Of a DNA stretch of 58,538 nucleotides, positions 43,456-53,763 are shown piece by piece. Source of the DNA: Borrelia puertoricensis (GTDB taxonomy: Bacteria > Spirochaetota > Spirochaetia > Borreliales > Borreliaceae); contig NZ_CP075387.1 of NCBI RefSeq assembly GCF_023035875.1, positions 1 through 58,538 of the forward strand. The letters run 5' to 3'. The notes below the pieces were generated by a model. That model saw nothing but the letters and a program-made list of their open reading frames with translations. It had not been told where the DNA came from and did no database searches. The translations under genes and the position numbers were made by a program. How positions within the stretch are numbered: the stretch's first letter is position 1; each line of letters starts with the position of its first letter.

Positions 43456-44001
43456 TTACTTCTCCTCCTTAATTAGTTGTTCGATTACTTGCACACTAGC
43501 TTTAAAAGCTTGATTGCAACAATATGCAGCATTGCTATAATTAGAATCAATTTTAACAAGTCCACTATTTTGCATATTTGTTGTAGGATAAATATAAAAA
43601 TTAAGTTCAGTTAAGTACCGCTCATCTTCACTTTGCAGCGTTACCTTATGAGTATTCTCATAAATAAAATCACTAAGTAGACTATAGATTTGAAACATTG
43701 TGTAATAAGCATCTCTCTCTTTAGAGCTTATAACCTGACTTAAGATGAATATTTGAAAATTCAGGACAAACTCATTCACATTCTTATAAAATGCACCAGC
43801 TCTTGAGCCTAATGTTAAGTCATCCATATTTTCAAATTTAATTGCAATAATGTTTGCACACTCAAGAGTGTATTTAGACATGTATGGATGATTGTATGTA
43901 TTGATTAAATCTAAATTTAGAGCTAATTTAGAAGTACGTTCTTTAAAATTTTTAAAATACGAGATTAAGCTTTTATGTATGTCTTTTGTACTTAATATCA
44001 C
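43456..44001 (-). CDS. DUF764 protein, probable tail terminator (unit 2)
   Basis: 181 aa, identical in protein to unit 1. Confidence 0.65.
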   Translation of the reverse strand: MILSTKDIHKSLISYFKNFKERTSKLALNLDLINTYNHPYMSKYTLECANIIAIKFENMDDLTLGSRAGAFYKNVNEFVLNFQIFILSQVISSKERDAYYTMFQIYSLLSDFIYENTHKVTLQSEDERYLTELNFYIYPTTNMQNSGLVKIDSNYSNAAYCCNQAFKASVQVIEQLIKEEK

Positions 44002-44366
44002 TCATTTATCCTATAGCTAATAGAATTTATCATCTCTTCAGTATCAACTAGAGTAACTTCTGGATGATGCGAACCTTTATCTCTCTTAAAGTCAATTGTC
44101 TTGCTAGATAGTGCGGGTTTTACCTTTTTTGACATGACATAATTTGTGTAATAAGTAATAAATGCTTCTCCTATTGCTTGCATGCCTTTTTTTGGACTTT
44201 TAAGAAAACAGGTTCTTATATAAGGTGTATTTATATACTCTCTAAATTCATAAGACTCAGCTACAGAATAAAGATGTGACCTTATAGGCAATTTGCTACT
44301 ACCCATCTGATGAAGACTTGCAATTTTAGCATTGCGTTTATCAAACCAACCAATCTCTACTTCCAT
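43998..44366 (-). CDS. Tail completion protein, Mu gpG / HK97 gp10-like (unit 2)
   Basis: 122 aa, identical in protein to unit 1; IASLHQMGSS and LVDTEEMINSISYRI signatures. Confidence 0.7.
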   Translation of the reverse strand: MEVEIGWFDKRNAKIASLHQMGSSKLPIRSHLYSVAESYEFREYINTPYIRTCFLKSPKKGMQAIGEAFITYYTNYVMSKKVKPALSSKTIDFKRDKGSHHPEVTLVDTEEMINSISYRINE

Positions 44367-44758
44367 TCTACTTCCTTCAAAATCATAGTAAGATAGCCAA
44401 TACTAGAGTCGATACTTAAAATTTCATAAAATGTACTTTGAGCTGAAATTCTATCTTTAAGTTCAAACTCTAGACTAGAGGTAGTATAAAGTTTATGAAG
44501 TGATTTAACATCATAAAGATTAATATTAGGTAAACTTTCAAGTGTATCAGCTTTGATACTAAAGAGTACTCCTGTAAACTTGCTAAACTTACCCTTATCA
44601 TAAATTATCTCATGAGAAGCTAACTCCTCGCACTTAGAGTAATTACCTTTGTGAAGTTTGAAATTCTCTTCATTTTGAAAGTAAGAGATTACTCTTGATG
44701 CTAGTCTTGAAAACCCATTTCTAACGTTACTAATCACTTTATAAATCCTATACAACAA
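44357..44758 (-). CDS. DUF1506 head-tail connector protein (unit 2)
   Basis: 133 aa; differs from unit 1 in a few clustered residues (HEII for HEIT; ESLPNI for ASLPEI). Overlaps both neighbours. Confidence 0.65.
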   Translation of the reverse strand: MLYRIYKVISNVRNGFSRLASRVISYFQNEENFKLHKGNYSKCEELASHEIIYDKGKFSKFTGVLFSIKADTLESLPNINLYDVKSLHKLYTTSSLEFELKDRISAQSTFYEILSIDSSIGYLTMILKEVEWK

Positions 44759-45129
44759 GAGGGCATGTTTGTTTGGCTTTTTAGAGCACCAAGTAGCGAT
44801 TCAAACTGTCTACAAAAACTTAAATTAGTATTAGCCTCATTACTAGCAGGATGATATGAAATTTCAAGCTCATTTAGCTTTTCATTTTTAATCCTCTCAA
44901 GGCCAAATTCACGTATTACTCCTGCTTGACTTAGCTTGCAGCCTATATAGTAACAAAGCAGTAATATCAGACTTGAGGAGCTAAGCATACGAGCATCAAT
45001 GCTTTCAGTAATTATTATCATCTCAAGTAATTCTGTGTAAGTTTCAAACTGTGTAAATGATAATATGTCTTCATTTAAGTTAAGTAAACTTAAGACTTTA
45101 CTGTGAAGTGTTTGAAGCTCGCCTGACAT
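44734..45129 (-). CDS. DUF3890 head-tail adaptor protein (unit 2)
   Basis: 131 aa from the ATG at 45129, which matches the unit 1 start and has GGAGAAG as SD; an in-frame upstream ATG at 45147 is open here because of a single base change in the spacer but is unlikely to be used. Confidence 0.65.
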   Translation of the reverse strand: MSGELQTLHSKVLSLLNLNEDILSFTQFETYTELLEMIIITESIDARMLSSSSLILLLCYYIGCKLSQAGVIREFGLERIKNEKLNELEISYHPASNEANTNLSFCRQFESLLGALKSQTNMPSCCIGFIK

Positions 45130-45158
45130 ATCTTCTCCTCTCCTCATAATTATTAACT

Positions 45159-46133
45159 TTATGCCTTAATATCAACTCTTAAAATAGTATTTGCTGTTGC
45201 TAAGAGACCACCAAGCACAAAATCAAGGTATGAATGTGCAATAGTAGTTGAATCCTTATCAATTTGTTCATTTGGAATTGGCAACATGTATTTACTTGGT
45301 TTAAATTTAATAAGCTCTGCATTTAATGGATAAATTAGTATCTGATTTTGAAGTAAGTTACTTGTCTGTATATATACTTCTCTTCTATTATTAACAGCCT
45401 TTATGGTCTTAATAAGGAAGTCTTCCCATGAATCATTAGAAGAATAGGTGTTAGATGATGAGGACGTATTTGTTATTGCATATGGTTTGATAAGTTTCAA
45501 ACTGGTTTGTGGATCAACTAATACCATAAATGGTGTTGAGAATTCATCTCCTAGCTCTAATTTTGCAAGTCCTGACTCAATCTTTTCAAATATCTTATCC
45601 ATTTTATCTTTATTTGAAGCCTCAACTTCTTCTTTAACTTGTTTTGGCATATTAAGAAGTCCGTACATATTAGGAAGCATGCGTTTTTCATTCTTTCCAT
45701 CTCTCTGGATTGAAACAGCACCTGTTAAGATAAAATGGTCAATAAGTTTAATAATTTCATTACTTGCAAGCTTATATGCTTCTCTAAAGGGGAGTAAATT
45801 ATTATTTACATCACCTGCATAATCATTATTTTTATAAAACTTTTCAGCGGTTTGCTTTAAATGTCTAAACCTGTACTGTAAGCTAAGGTAATTAAGCTTG
45901 ATTGACTCTGATTTAAATCCTATTGTTGCAATAGTATTAACTTCATTTACTAATGTTGTAGGATTTGCATCAAGAAACGCATCCCATTTTATTGTTTTTA
46001 AGTATCCTATCGTTAAATCAACATCTTCGATTTGTTCATTTGAAAACCATTTGTAAAATACTGGTGTCTTTATCTCCGGGAATACATTTGCTATTTCTTT
46101 AGCATAATAGTTTTGGTCATATAATTCTGACAT
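45159..46133 (-). CDS. Major capsid protein (unit 2)
   Basis: 324 aa; one residue difference from unit 1 noted near position 38 (D for N). Same position after the DUF228 trio. Confidence 0.75.
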   Translation of the reverse strand: MSELYDQNYYAKEIANVFPEIKTPVFYKWFSNEQIEDVDLTIGYLKTIKWDAFLDANPTTLVNEVNTIATIGFKSESIKLNYLSLQYRFRHLKQTAEKFYKNNDYAGDVNNNLLPFREAYKLASNEIIKLIDHFILTGAVSIQRDGKNEKRMLPNMYGLLNMPKQVKEEVEASNKDKMDKIFEKIESGLAKLELGDEFSTPFMVLVDPQTSLKLIKPYAITNTSSSSNTYSSNDSWEDFLIKTIKAVNNRREVYIQTSNLLQNQILIYPLNAELIKFKPSKYMLPIPNEQIDKDSTTIAHSYLDFVLGGLLATANTILRVDIKA

Positions 46134-46153
46134 TTTTAAACTCCTTTAATTTA

Positions 46154-46705
46154 TTAACTTGGCTTACCTTTATTACCATAAACAGCCACATGTACTATGT
46201 AAAGGTTATCCGTACTATCAATTTCGATTGAATTTGACAATGCTACTGCATTAATTTTGTTATTACTTGAAGTATTCTTTTCAACTTGTCCATTTGAGTT
46301 AAATTTAAGCTTATCTTTTTCCTTAATAGAATTATCTTTAGCTACAAGATACCCTTGAAATCTATTTGTAATAGGAATTACTGTTGCGGTACTAGTAAAT
46401 TCATCAACATCTATGCATATTCCATAAAGGTCATCCTCACCTCCAGCTTCAACATGTGGTTCATAGTGTGGATCTACAACACGTTTTACTCCTCTTTTGT
46501 ATGGATAGCCTTTAAAGAAGTAATTCTCTAACTTGTCATGCTTACTAGTTAGAGTCCCGCCAGAATTACTAAAATGTAAATTCTTATCTCTAAAATCAGT
46601 AGTGTTACTAAAGACACAACCATCATTGCTAGGATTCTTCATTAGCTTTTTTAGTTTTTTAGCTTGTTCTTCATATTTATTTACTAACTCAGTTACACTT
46701 GACAC
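46154..46705 (-). CDS. DUF228 capsid-associated protein, paralogue 3 (unit 2)
   Basis: 183 aa, identical to unit 1; decoration role inferred. Confidence 0.75.
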   Translation of the reverse strand: MSSVTELVNKYEEQAKKLKKLMKNPSNDGCVFSNTTDFRDKNLHFSNSGGTLTSKHDKLENYFFKGYPYKRGVKRVVDPHYEPHVEAGGEDDLYGICIDVDEFTSTATVIPITNRFQGYLVAKDNSIKEKDKLKFNSNGQVEKNTSSNNKINAVALSNSIEIDSTDNLYIVHVAVYGNKGKPS

Positions 46706-46720
46706 TGTAATCCTCCTATT

Positions 46721-47506
46721 TTAAGAAATTGCCTTATTACCATAAAGAGATATCTTTACTAAATACAATTTATAATCTTCTTGCCCTCGCTTATCATTCT
46801 CATCAGTAAGGTGTAATGTAAATATGTTACTTAGTGCAATTGCGTTAATTGAAACTGATGAGGTACTAGATGCTTTAATCACTTCTCCATTTGAATTGAA
46901 ATCTAATCTATCACCTATTGCAATCCCACTTGAGCTTCCAGATACAACGTAACCCTCAAAATTATCAGTTATTGGTATTACCGTTGCCACATTAGTATTC
47001 TCATCTATATCAATGCATATTCCATACATATTCTTGCCATCAGAAACTTCTACTTGCACTTCATCAGATTTACTTGTTTCAATTTTTAATTTAACAGCAC
47101 GTTTGTATGGAAATCCTAAAGATGGGTATTCTTCTAATTTATCTGTGCTACTTGATACAGATTGACATATAGCATCAAATGTTAAATTTTTATCTCTAAA
47201 TCCAGTCTTGGCTTTAAAAACAGGTGACTCATCATCAAAACTTTTAGAGTATTTTCGCAATTTTAACAAATATTCTTTAAGCGTCTTACCTTGGTCTGTC
47301 TCTAGTACTGCTGCATGTCTCTTACCTCTTCGCCTAACTTTTGTAGAATCATCTTGCATGGATGCTTCTTGTTCTTGTTCTAGTTGTTGTTTTAAAACCT
47401 GGATAACTTCAGTATCATCCATTTGAGAATAAATATCAGAATCAACCGATTCATGCTTAACATTTGGTATTAAGTTTGGATCTTGATGATCTTCTCTACT
47501 CACCAT
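46721..47506 (-). CDS. DUF228 capsid-associated protein, long paralogue 2 (unit 2)
   Basis: 261 aa, identical to unit 1, with the charged N-terminal arm and KVRRRGKRHA patch. Confidence 0.75.
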   Translation of the reverse strand: MVSREDHQDPNLIPNVKHESVDSDIYSQMDDTEVIQVLKQQLEQEQEASMQDDSTKVRRRGKRHAAVLETDQGKTLKEYLLKLRKYSKSFDDESPVFKAKTGFRDKNLTFDAICQSVSSSTDKLEEYPSLGFPYKRAVKLKIETSKSDEVQVEVSDGKNMYGICIDIDENTNVATVIPITDNFEGYVVSGSSSGIAIGDRLDFNSNGEVIKASSTSSVSINAIALSNIFTLHLTDENDKRGQEDYKLYLVKISLYGNKAIS

Positions 47507-48063
47507 TAATTAATCCCTCGATTCCCAAATATACTTACAAGTGCTATGTACAGGTTTTCATTAATTTTAAATGCCTTTGATAAGGCAGTACCATTAATAA
47601 CACGAGAACCTGAACCGCTGTCATTTTCAATCTCTCCATTAGTATCAAATTTAACTTTGACACCTGGTGTAATTGAAGATTGACTACTCTTCTTTACTAC
47701 TAAATATCCAGTAAAATTATTTGTAATAGGAATTACTGTTGCGGTCCCAGTAAACTCATCAATATCAATGCATATTCCATAAAGGTCAGAACCACCCCCA
47801 GCCTCAACACAAGGTTCATAACCATCCTCAAAAGATAACTTTACTCCTCTCTTGTATGGATATCCCTTAATTGGATAATTTTCTAACCTATCAACACTGC
47901 TGGATATAGTCCCACCTTGATTTGCAAAGTGTATTCCTTTATCTTTAAAACCTATATCTACATGAAATAGACCAGCATCTCTATTTGGGTTCTTCATTAG
48001 GTCTTGTATTTCTTCTACTTTCTTTAAGTATTCTTCTCTAATCTGTGTTATAGTCTGTGACAT
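47506..48063 (-). CDS. DUF228 capsid-associated protein, paralogue 1 (unit 2)
   Basis: 185 aa; identical to unit 1 except the last residue (N for D). Confidence 0.75.
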   Translation of the reverse strand: MSQTITQIREEYLKKVEEIQDLMKNPNRDAGLFHVDIGFKDKGIHFANQGGTISSSVDRLENYPIKGYPYKRGVKLSFEDGYEPCVEAGGGSDLYGICIDIDEFTGTATVIPITNNFTGYLVVKKSSQSSITPGVKVKFDTNGEIENDSGSGSRVINGTALSKAFKINENLYIALVSIFGNRGIN

Positions 48064-48078
48064 ATATACTTATCTCCT

Positions 48079-48765
48079 TTAAGCAGCTTTTTGACTTTTA
48101 AGCTTATAAAACTCATGTCTCATGTCTTTATAACCATTTGCAATAGAAATACTAAATTCATCAAAGTTTTGGGGACTAAAGTTAGAATTTAATATGGATA
48201 TATCCTCATTTACCAAGTCAAGTTTAATCTCCCCTTTTGGACTGGAACTAGTAGTAGAGCGAGTTCTTTTTCTTATATTTGATTTAGCAAGGTTTACAAG
48301 TTGTTCAAGTACTTTTCCATCTAAATGTTGTACTTCCCTTACATTAGCAATAGCTTGAATATCATCAACCGGTACATATTTCCTAACAAGTTCCCTACGT
48401 TGTGCTTGTATTATATCTTTCAGTGAGTATCCCCTAGCAAGAAGTGTCTCTTTATTGAAATGTGAACTTAAATGTTTACGTGCTAAAGTATCAATCTCAT
48501 TAATACGAGTAGCTTCACTGAGTAATCTATTTTCTTCTTCCAAGCGCACTTGTGAATCAGCAAGCTCTTTTGATATCATCTCATTAATACTTAAATTCTT
48601 ATCTTCAGATTCTTTTGCTGCTTTGTACGCTTTATATTCTTCATATTCCTTATATTCTTTTAAACTTAAAGTAATACCATTGCTACCCTCCAAGTTATCC
48701 TCTACACTCTTAGCTAAGCCATCATTTTGTGTGCTATCTATATTTTCTTGTATGTTTTGATTCAT
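48079..48765 (-). CDS. DUF1357 protein, probable capsid scaffold (unit 2)
   Basis: 228 aa, identical to unit 1. Confidence 0.7.
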   Translation of the reverse strand: MNQNIQENIDSTQNDGLAKSVEDNLEGSNGITLSLKEYKEYEEYKAYKAAKESEDKNLSINEMISKELADSQVRLEEENRLLSEATRINEIDTLARKHLSSHFNKETLLARGYSLKDIIQAQRRELVRKYVPVDDIQAIANVREVQHLDGKVLEQLVNLAKSNIRKRTRSTTSSSPKGEIKLDLVNEDISILNSNFSPQNFDEFSISIANGYKDMRHEFYKLKSQKAA

Positions 48766-48777
48766 AAAATCTCCTTA

Positions 48778-49989
48778 TTAACCTTCATAAAAAAATAATT
48801 TATGCTTTAAAACATTAAGTTCTCTTGTGCTTAATGTTTTACTTAACTCCAATTCCTTATATTTAAGGGCTAATTCTATAAGTCGCATATCACTCTCATA
48901 CTTTTCTTCTTCAGTTAGTACATAAAGTGAATTAAATCTCATGTCTAAATGATAATGTTTAACAAGTTTACTATTACAACTAATCTCTAACTCTTCTTGA
49001 ACACTTTTTAAAAAGTCATAATAATTAGACCTATCACCTTTACCATCATTCCCAAGCCCCTTGGTTTGTTCATTAAAACTTCTAGTTAATGGCTCTTTTG
49101 TGTCAGCACCAATCTTTGCCTTTACTAAGGCTAATGCTTCCTTTAAATAGGTTAAGTCATACTTAATAACTTCAAGTGACGCATCTGGTGTTCCACTGTA
49201 AAAAATACCATTATTATTTATGTTAGATATAAGTTTAGAGAGCTCTCGCTCTAAATCTCTATTTACACTCTTAAGTGCGCTTATATGACTCTTCTCTTCA
49301 TCTACATTTCTTTTAAACAGGTTAGAAAATATGCTTGGCTTATAATTAACACCTTTAGTTAAAAGCTCTAATGAGTTTGTAGCATCACTTAAGGCATCTT
49401 GTAATGTTGCTAATGATTCATCCTTGTAAAACAAAAAGTTATGTTGCCCTATTCGCCGCTCTATTTCTTTATATATTTCTTCAAAAAGATATATATTAAG
49501 CAAAAAACTTTGCGTATAACATGGACTGTAGGCTTTAAGTATATAATCATAATTGGAATGTATGATTACTCTACTCTTATGAATCTTTACTTCTCTATAA
49601 GATATCTTCTCATCTGTATTTACTTTGAAATTGTATGTTATATAAGTAAAGTCAGGCCCCTCATCGCGAACGCTGTTATAGTCAAGATACATAAATCCAG
49701 TAGGAAGTTCTCGGTTCACGCTTAAGTGTAAATCTTCTAAAGCGTCAGCAGTTTTAACTAAAATGTATCCAACACCATTAAAACGGTAACTAATTAGGCA
49801 CTGCAATAATGCTGTCTTTAACTCTATTTTTAAGGCTTCTAAAGCATCATTAATATTAATAACAGTATTAATACTATTTAAGGTGATTCCATTCTTAAGA
49901 GTATCTTCTGCTACATTTGAAATGTAGTTTCTAAAAAATATTGAATATTTATATAAGTCTTTTGCGTTTATATTGCTATTTAAAATCAT
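48778..49989 (-). CDS. Portal protein (unit 2, intact)
   Basis: A 403-aa Borrelia phage portal protein (DUF1073-type). The dodecameric portal is the DNA channel between head and tail and the terminase docking site. Evidence is length, its position between terL/bdr and the scaffold gene, and the conserved middle (GVGYILVKTADALEDLHLSV, FLLNIYLFEEIYKEIERRI). The C-terminal ~150 residues are coiled-coil-rich. Codon 16 is TCA; unit 1 has a stop here. The 164-nt spacer to bdr upstream is conserved in both units and may hold an internal promoter that I cannot define. Confidence 0.8.
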   Translation of the reverse strand: MILNSNINAKDLYKYSIFFRNYISNVAEDTLKNGITLNSINTVININDALEALKIELKTALLQCLISYRFNGVGYILVKTADALEDLHLSVNRELPTGFMYLDYNSVRDEGPDFTYITYNFKVNTDEKISYREVKIHKSRVIIHSNYDYILKAYSPCYTQSFLLNIYLFEEIYKEIERRIGQHNFLFYKDESLATLQDALSDATNSLELLTKGVNYKPSIFSNLFKRNVDEEKSHISALKSVNRDLERELSKLISNINNNGIFYSGTPDASLEVIKYDLTYLKEALALVKAKIGADTKEPLTRSFNEQTKGLGNDGKGDRSNYYDFLKSVQEELEISCNSKLVKHYHLDMRFNSLYVLTEEEKYESDMRLIELALKYKELELSKTLSTRELNVLKHKLFFYEG

Positions 49990-50153
49990 GGCTTCTTTAA
50001 CCTTTCACCATCAATTAAGCATATGGAGAAAATATAACGCAACAATTGACAAAAACTAATTATTTCTAACAAAATTTAAATAATTTTTGTAAAAAATGAC
50101 TAAAAAAGATAATTTACAGAAGGTCAATTAAATAAAGGAATAGGTAAATAAAT

Positions 50154-50717
50154 TTACTTTACTAATAATGACATTAATGCTAAGAATATTCCTATATTAA
50201 GGGTAATAAGAGTCCCAAACATCCAACCATGAAGTTTAAGTTTATTATCGAGTACATTGAATTTGGTATCAAGCTCCATCCTATTAATTTCCATATCTTT
50301 TCTAACATTGTCAATCTTATTGTCAAGTTCATTGAATTTAGTATCTATTTTATTGTCAAGATCTCTAATATCAGATTTTAAGGTTGTCTCAACCCTTTGA
50401 ATCTCAGCTTGTAAGAGAGCTTCAACTTTTTCAAGCTTAAGGTTAAAGTTACTCTCAACGGTGTCTATTTTTTTATCGAGTTCATTAAATTTAGTATCTA
50501 TTTTGGTATTAAGCTCATCCTTAACACTACTAATCCCATCTTCTAAGTGTTTTAACTTTATGTCAAAGTTTTCTTTTAAGAATTCAATGTCTTTATAAGT
50601 CAGCTCATTACGATAATACCTATAAGACAGGTCAATAGCAATATCTCTTTTAATACCGGCTTTAGTAAGTTCAGCTATAACCATTTGCTGAGTAATAACA
50701 GGCTGCGCAAGTCCCAT
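50154..50717 (-). CDS. bdr: Bdr repeat protein, shorter version (unit 2)
   Basis: 187 aa with the same N-terminal domain and membrane anchor as the copy at 21096 but a shorter, differently ordered repeat region (including KHLEDGISSVKDELNTK and RKDMEINRMELDTK segments absent in unit 1). The coiled coil therefore differs in length by about 26 residues. Confidence 0.92.
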   Translation of the reverse strand: MGLAQPVITQQMVIAELTKAGIKRDIAIDLSYRYYRNELTYKDIEFLKENFDIKLKHLEDGISSVKDELNTKIDTKFNELDKKIDTVESNFNLKLEKVEALLQAEIQRVETTLKSDIRDLDNKIDTKFNELDNKIDNVRKDMEINRMELDTKFNVLDNKLKLHGWMFGTLITLNIGIFLALMSLLVK

Positions 50718-50757
50718 AAAAAACTCCTTATGTAATTATTATATAATATTTTAAGTA

Positions 50758-52110
50758 TTATAGGAACCTTATTTTAGTAAAATGTGCTCTGAGGGTACGC
50801 ATACTTAGGGTCAATAACATATATGATGCTGATAGGCTATCTAATGAATCATCATCACTCTTACCATCTCCTTTGTACTTATAAATATCAGATATAGCTG
50901 ATTTACTTGAATAATCCATAATACTAAGTTTAGATGTTGCAAATGGCTCTATTAATGTAGCAATTCTAGTAAATTTATTACTTATAGGTTTAATTGGAGC
51001 AATTTTAAACTTATGACTCATACCCGCCCTAAGTTTAAGAAACGTTTTAGTCACATTCCCATGCCCAGAAACGTTATCCCTATCTTCAACATATAGTTTG
51101 TGTACATTAAGATTTGTAAGTATAGTTTTAATTGTATTTAACATCTTAGGATCACCTACTGGTAACTTTTCTTGAAATATAAATGCATAATAACTTTGAT
51201 CTACTCGCTCCAAAACACAAAGCGCTGTATTATCTCCTCCTATACTATATGCAGGATCTAAATACGCTATTGGGGATATAAATTCATGCTTACTTGTAAG
51301 ATTAACATTGGTAAATATCGCATCACAGGACGAGACCCATTCTCCAAGTAGAACCCTTGCCTTATATGTTGGAATGTCCTTGTAAATCTCTTCTTGGGTT
51401 TTAATAAAATCTTTTGACATTAATTCATTATCATATGTTGTAAAGTTATATGTAGAGTAAATTTTTGTATTATCAATATAATCAAGCTTAAAGAAATGCT
51501 CCGGGCTGTCAGGATTGGTATCAAATATAATTGCCTGCATTCCTACTCTAAGCCTTTTTAAACATTCTATTAATGTTTCTTTATGCAGTGTAGTTGCTTC
51601 ATTAACGTAAATAAGCGCTGAATTAGAACCTCTAAACCGCTCAAAATCACTTGCCCTATCACCACCATACAAATTAACTCTTAGTGAGTCTATTTCAAAA
51701 TATGATGTATTAGAAAATTTTGGCCTAAAGGGTATTTTAAGCATACTAGCAATATCTTCTAACTCACTCATAACATTAACCTCTAATGATTTTTGTGAAT
51801 TTCCTATTATAAAATTATTAGTATTTCTTTTATACACATTCCTATTTGTAAGCAACATTTTTAAGAATAGATAACATGCTAGAAATGTTTTACCGCTAGC
51901 AATCCCACCTGATAGGATAATTTTACTTTGCTTATTCTTCTCGATATTACGTACTACTTTAAGTTGTTTTTTAGTTAAATATTTACTTTCAAACCCTTTA
52001 AAATCAACCTCCAATGCTTTAGGCTTAATAAAATCCATTATATCAATACCAAAATCACGCTTGTACTCTCGCTGCATTTCTTTAAATATAGGCAGCTTAT
52101 ATATATCCAT
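50758..52110 (-). CDS. terL: Terminase large subunit (unit 2)
   Basis: 450 aa; the ATG at 52110 has AAAGGA 7 nt upstream (an ATG two codons earlier is too close to it). Same Walker A, Walker B and nuclease residues as unit 1. The first ~260 residues carry scattered substitutions and the rest is identical, so a recombination boundary lies within the gene. Confidence 0.93.
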   Translation of the reverse strand: MDIYKLPIFKEMQREYKRDFGIDIMDFIKPKALEVDFKGFESKYLTKKQLKVVRNIEKNKQSKIILSGGIASGKTFLACYLFLKMLLTNRNVYKRNTNNFIIGNSQKSLEVNVMSELEDIASMLKIPFRPKFSNTSYFEIDSLRVNLYGGDRASDFERFRGSNSALIYVNEATTLHKETLIECLKRLRVGMQAIIFDTNPDSPEHFFKLDYIDNTKIYSTYNFTTYDNELMSKDFIKTQEEIYKDIPTYKARVLLGEWVSSCDAIFTNVNLTSKHEFISPIAYLDPAYSIGGDNTALCVLERVDQSYYAFIFQEKLPVGDPKMLNTIKTILTNLNVHKLYVEDRDNVSGHGNVTKTFLKLRAGMSHKFKIAPIKPISNKFTRIATLIEPFATSKLSIMDYSSKSAISDIYKYKGDGKSDDDSLDSLSASYMLLTLSMRTLRAHFTKIRFL

Positions 52111-52121
52111 TACCATATCCT

Positions 52122-52688
52122 TTAAATTTGTAATTTAGAGCGCACATCTGTATCAGTAGCTTTAAGCTTTAGCATTGTCTTGTAACATAGTGACATCTTC
52201 TTAAGTTCGAGATCCCTTTTAAGCTCATCGAGTCTAAGTTTTAACTCTTCAAGCTCACGACTCTCTTCTTCTGAATGTGCAACTTTTTTACTTAAAGTCT
52301 TCTTATAAAGATTGCTAATTTGAGACTCGAGTTCTTCTATTTTGTAATTATGAGTTTTAAGTTCTAACTCTAAATAACGACTAAATGAATTTATAAATTC
52401 TAGTCCCAACATACTTTTAGCCATACTAAACTGACTTTTAAGATCACGCGCCTGGGCTGTACTTTGTGATGCATGAAATAATATATTATTTAAAGTATCT
52501 TCACGAATAGTAAGCTTAGCAGCACCAGTAATATACTCAGGATCATCTTTAAGCGCTTCCCATTTGCGTCTCATCTTTCCTACATTAACACGACTAACTC
52601 CAAGCTCTTTTGCTATCCCTGCGTCATTAAGCTTCCCTTCTCTAAAATACACAACATAATCATCAAACGATTTCTTTACCCTATTCAT
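52122..52688 (-). CDS. terS: Terminase small subunit, DUF603 (unit 2)
   Basis: 188 aa. The HTH (KLNDAGIAKELGVSRVNVGKMRRKWE) is close to unit 1, but the rest, including the coiled coil, is considerably diverged and 9 residues longer. First gene of the unit 2 late operon. The 164 nt to mlp hold repeated GTTAAC-type palindromes but no promoter I can define. Confidence 0.85.
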   Translation of the reverse strand: MNRVKKSFDDYVVYFREGKLNDAGIAKELGVSRVNVGKMRRKWEALKDDPEYITGAAKLTIREDTLNNILFHASQSTAQARDLKSQFSMAKSMLGLEFINSFSRYLELELKTHNYKIEELESQISNLYKKTLSKKVAHSEEESRELEELKLRLDELKRDLELKKMSLCYKTMLKLKATDTDVRSKLQI

Positions 52689-52852
52689 ACCTTTTAATAT
52701 AAGTTAACTAATAGGTTAACAAAAATATATTTAACATAAAATTTATAACAAAACAATAAATTTTACAAAAACAATTAATACTTATACGTACATGTACATT
52801 AAGAAGATAAATAGAGATATATTTTTAAAACAAACAAGATAAGGGGATTTAT

Positions 52853-53296
52853 ATGAATAAAATTAATTTTATTTTGATTTTATTATTACTAATTAGTAGT
52901 TGTGAATATGAGCATGGAAATGCTACACCTAAGAGTAGAAGCAAAAGAGACTTAAGCAATGAAAGAGAACAAGTAGAAAAAACACCTGAAGACGCATTAA
53001 GAGAAAAGCTAAATGATAGTCAAAAGCAAGGTTTAGAATTTTTAAAAGATGCTTTAAGTGATGATAATAAACTAAATGAAATTCTAAAACAAGATGAAAG
53101 AAAAGTTAAAGATGTACTTGAACATATAAAGAGTGAACTTGAAAAATGCACAGGTGATAATGCTAATGATCAAAAAAACACTTTTAAAACCTTAGTAAAG
53201 GAATATTTTAAAGGCAATAATGATAATTTAGACAATATTGTTGGTGAAAACAGTCAATTACAAAGCATGTGTGGAGCAAACGGAGCAGGTGGTTAA
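52853..53296 (+). CDS. mlp: Mlp-family surface lipoprotein (unit 2)
   Basis: A 147-aa lipoprotein with lipobox LLISSC at ~12-17. It has the classic Mlp features: a basic KSRSKRDLS stretch (~28-36), DALREKLNDSQKQGLEFLKDAL, then HIKSELEKCTGDNANDQKNTFK. Unrelated in detail to the unit 1 Mlp apart from family architecture, so the two halves encode different surface antigens. SD AAGGGG. Confidence 0.88.
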   Translation: MNKINFILILLLLISSCEYEHGNATPKSRSKRDLSNEREQVEKTPEDALREKLNDSQKQGLEFLKDALSDDNKLNEILKQDERKVKDVLEHIKSELEKCTGDNANDQKNTFKTLVKEYFKGNNDNLDNIVGENSQLQSMCGANGAGG

Positions 53297-53573
53297 ATAA
53301 AACTCTAATAATAAGGAAGTTAAGATAAGATAGATTTAAAAAAGAAAGATTTAAGAAAATAAGACAACAAAATTCTAGATAAAGATGTGTAAAAAAGAAT
53401 AAATTAAACTCGTTATAAAAATGGTAAGAGTAACTATAAAAGTAAACTTTAAGTTAACAGAAATAGAGAATTTAAATTTTGTACTAAAAAACCCATCATT
53501 GCAAAATTGAAAGCTACTGAGTAGATAAATAAAGTAAATGTAGAGTAAAATTATAAGTATTTGTTAAAGATAA

Positions 53574-53598
53574 CACAAAGTATGCTAGATATTTTGTG
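53574..53598. other. Candidate recombinase core site (unit 2)
   Basis: CACAAAGTAT-GCTAG-ATATTTTGTG; arms as in unit 1, one base different in the centre. Confidence 0.35.
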
Positions 53599-53680
53599 CT
53601 GCTTCTCCTTAAAATAACTTTTCTCTAAATTACAAGTATTCTACACAGCATATTTCTCTTACAATGAAGACCTTTAAAAA

Positions 53681-53710
53681 TTGACTCTACGCATAAGTAT
53701 TTGTTAATAT
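53681..53710 (+). promoter_or_regulatory. Promoter of the tyrosine recombinase (unit 2)
   Basis: TTGACT, an 18-nt spacer and TAATAT, as in unit 1. Confidence 0.6.
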
Positions 53711-53763
53711 TTTTATAACTAATTTTATATATTTTTAATATGTTTAGTTAACTTTGAAATTAC

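Larger units (their letters stand above)
32870..51333. repeat. Long direct repeat, ERF-virion block, copy 2
   Basis: Second copy of the ~18.5-kb block, same orientation. It offers a large target for homologous recombination that could split the plasmid into two circles. Confidence 0.85.
53297..53763. other. Long non-coding region before the recombinase (unit 2)
   Basis: 467 nt without a gene; the right-hand ~330 nt match the unit 1 region closely. It contains the palindrome at 53574-53598 and the promoter at 53681-53710. The left ~130 nt after mlp are unlike unit 1 and show no feature. Confidence 0.7.

Noticed and set aside
52781..52800. GTACATGTAC palindrome before the unit 2 mlp gene as an operator
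   Set aside because: Only a 10-bp palindrome, absent from unit 1 and without a clear promoter near it; too weak to call.
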